Assembly: GCA_001464425.1 (NCBI GenBank)
Contig: LNEK01000020.1
Coordinates: 62,001 to 126,000 of the forward strand
Direction: 5' to 3'
Source of the DNA: Alphaproteobacteria bacterium Ga0077535
GTDB taxonomy: Bacteria; Pseudomonadota; Alphaproteobacteria; Caulobacterales; Aquidulcibacteraceae
Length of the DNA: 64,000 bases
Below are positions 63,251 through 64,000 of this stretch, one piece after another. The notes under the pieces were generated by a model. It was not told the DNA's origin and ran no database searches. It saw only the letters and a program-made list of their open reading frames with translations. The first letter of the stretch is position 1, and the number at the start of each line of letters is the position of its first letter. The position numbers were made by a program, and so were the translations under genes.

Positions 63251-64000
63251 ATGTGGCCTCTCATCCGGCTTCTGCCCAAGAAGACCAACCTCACCTACGT
63301 GAAGTTCGCGGGCTTCGCGGCGTTCTTGTCCATCGCACTCTGTGCAGCTTCGATCGTTTCGATCTTCACCGGCGGCCTGCGCGAAAATCCGATCGAGGTG
63401 TATCAGCAGGCCGAAGGCACGCCGTTGCAACGCATCGGCGCGATCATGGAGCACGGCTTCAATCTCGGGATCGATTTTCGCGGCGGCACGTCGCTGCTCA
63501 TCGAGTCGCCGCAACCGATTGACCAGGTCGCGCTGGAGCAATTGGGACGACGGGCGCAGGAAGGCAGCATTGAAGTGCAGGGCGCAACGTGCCGGCCTGC
63601 CAACGCGCCGCCGTACTGTGCCATTCTGAACTTTGAGACCGCGCCCGATCAGGCGGAGACGGTGGAAGAAATCCGGGCGGGCCTGCCGAGCGTCGCGCCG
63701 GGCGCCCGGATCGCAAACGTCGATTCCGTCAGCGCCAAAGTCTCTGAGGAGCTCTTTTCCGGCGGCCTGATGGCGCTCGGTTTGGCCATGCTTTTGATGA
63801 TGGCCTACATCTGGTTTCGCTTCGAATGGCAGTTCGGCGTGGGCGCCATGCTGGGCCTGCTCCACGACGTGATTTTGACGCTTGGTGTGTTTTCGTTTTT
63901 CCGGATCGAGTTCACGCTCACCATCATCGCGGCGCTGCTGACCATCATTGGCTACGGCATCAACGACACCGTCGTCGTGTTTGACCGTCTGCGCGAGAAC
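63251..64000 (+). CDS. secF: Protein translocase subunit SecF, C-terminus beyond window
   Basis: The frame starts at 63251 (MWPLIRLLPKKTNLTYVKFA) and runs open for 250 codons to the right edge, so the protein is incomplete. It shows the N-terminal helix (FAAFLSIALCAASIVSIF), the LGIDFRGGTSLLIE motif matching SecD, periplasmic Cys in CRPANAPPYC, and GYGINDTVVVFDRLREN in a later helix. It is the partner of SecD. Confidence 0.96.
   Translation, partial: MWPLIRLLPKKTNLTYVKFAGFAAFLSIALCAASIVSIFTGGLRENPIEVYQQAEGTPLQRIGAIMEHGFNLGIDFRGGTSLLIESPQPIDQVALEQLGRRAQEGSIEVQGATCRPANAPPYCAILNFETAPDQAETVEEIRAGLPSVAPGARIANVDSVSAKVSEELFSGGLMALGLAMLLMMAYIWFRFEWQFGVGAMLGLLHDVILTLGVFSFFRIEFTLTIIAALLTIIGYGINDTVVVFDRLREN

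Noticed and set aside
1-64000. CRISPR array, prophage, insertion sequence, tRNA or rRNA
   Set aside because: No spaced direct repeats, transposase or integrase genes, phage structural genes, or tRNA/rRNA-like sequences were found by reading the window; short or divergent RNA genes could still be missed without a covariance search.

Overview
The window is about 64 kb of GC-rich chromosomal core from an alphaproteobacterium, most like the Caulobacterales/Hyphomonadales side of the class (family level is inference). The evidence is gene content and order: a mitochondrial-type complex I subunit (NDUFA12 family), an HdaA-like replication regulator, a CpaE-type protein, fabD..fabG-acpP-fabF-mltG..yicC-gmk, rsmA-pdxA-surA-lptD-lptG-lptF / pepA-holC, purN-purM / DUF2066-hdaA-ppk-ppx, and surE-pcm-(LysM/M23)-yajC-secD-secF. 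I see no prophage, IS element, CRISPR array, rRNA or tRNA. No stretch over 300 bp is left without a gene.

Layout. 1-4.4 kb (minus): a partial unknown gene, then mlaF-mlaE (lipid transport), alr and dnaB. 4.5-8.2 kb: a Tat-lipoprotein S9 peptidase and the rplI-rpsR-rpsF ribosomal operon, which faces a small gene missed by simple ORF calling. 8.4-16.2 kb (plus): a periplasmic TonB-C protein, the fatty-acid block with a DUF1697 gene and a small lipoprotein inserted, then mltG, yicC and gmk. 16.2-18.4 kb: a REPIN-like repeat, two unknown genes and an esterase. 18.5-26.2 kb (minus): LPS transport and outer-membrane biogenesis (lptF, lptG, lptD, surA-like) with pdxA and rsmA. 26.3-29.8 kb (plus): pepA, holC, three tandem I78 inhibitor lipoproteins and ndk with a clear terminator. 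29.9-33.6 kb (minus): a 39-residue protein, a methyltransferase, a Tat phosphatase, purN and purM. 33.7-45 kb (mostly plus): DUF2066, hdaA, ppk1, ppx, DUF3297, a class III cyclase-TPR protein, a phytase and a TonB-dependent receptor. 45-48.6 kb: a small scarred area (a displaced cyclase tail and a DUF3667-like gene split by an in-frame TAG), then rnd, an MBL hydrolase and an SRAP protein. 48.7-57 kb: aspS, two secreted pentapeptide proteins, an unusual CpaE-Sel1 fusion and a degenerate class II ribonucleotide reductase relative. 57.3-64 kb (plus): NDUFA12, mlaD, DUF2155, surE, pcm, an amidase-activator-like LysM/M23 lipoprotein, yajC, secD and partial secF.

How the genes work together. Much of the window builds the envelope: Mla lipid transport (mlaFE at one end, mlaD at the other), LPS transport, alanine racemase, MltG, the LysM/M23 protein and the Sec accessory complex. 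A second theme is phosphate: ppk1/ppx, phytase, a TonB receptor and a Tat-exported phosphatase, with a possible Pho box between phytase and receptor.

The most unusual items are the CpaE-Sel1 fusion, whose layout merges a pilus/polar ATPase with a PodJ-like periplasmic module, and next to it the NrdJ-like protein whose core contains no cysteine between about residues 1 and 560. Functional ideas for both are inference; the architectures are read directly from the translations.
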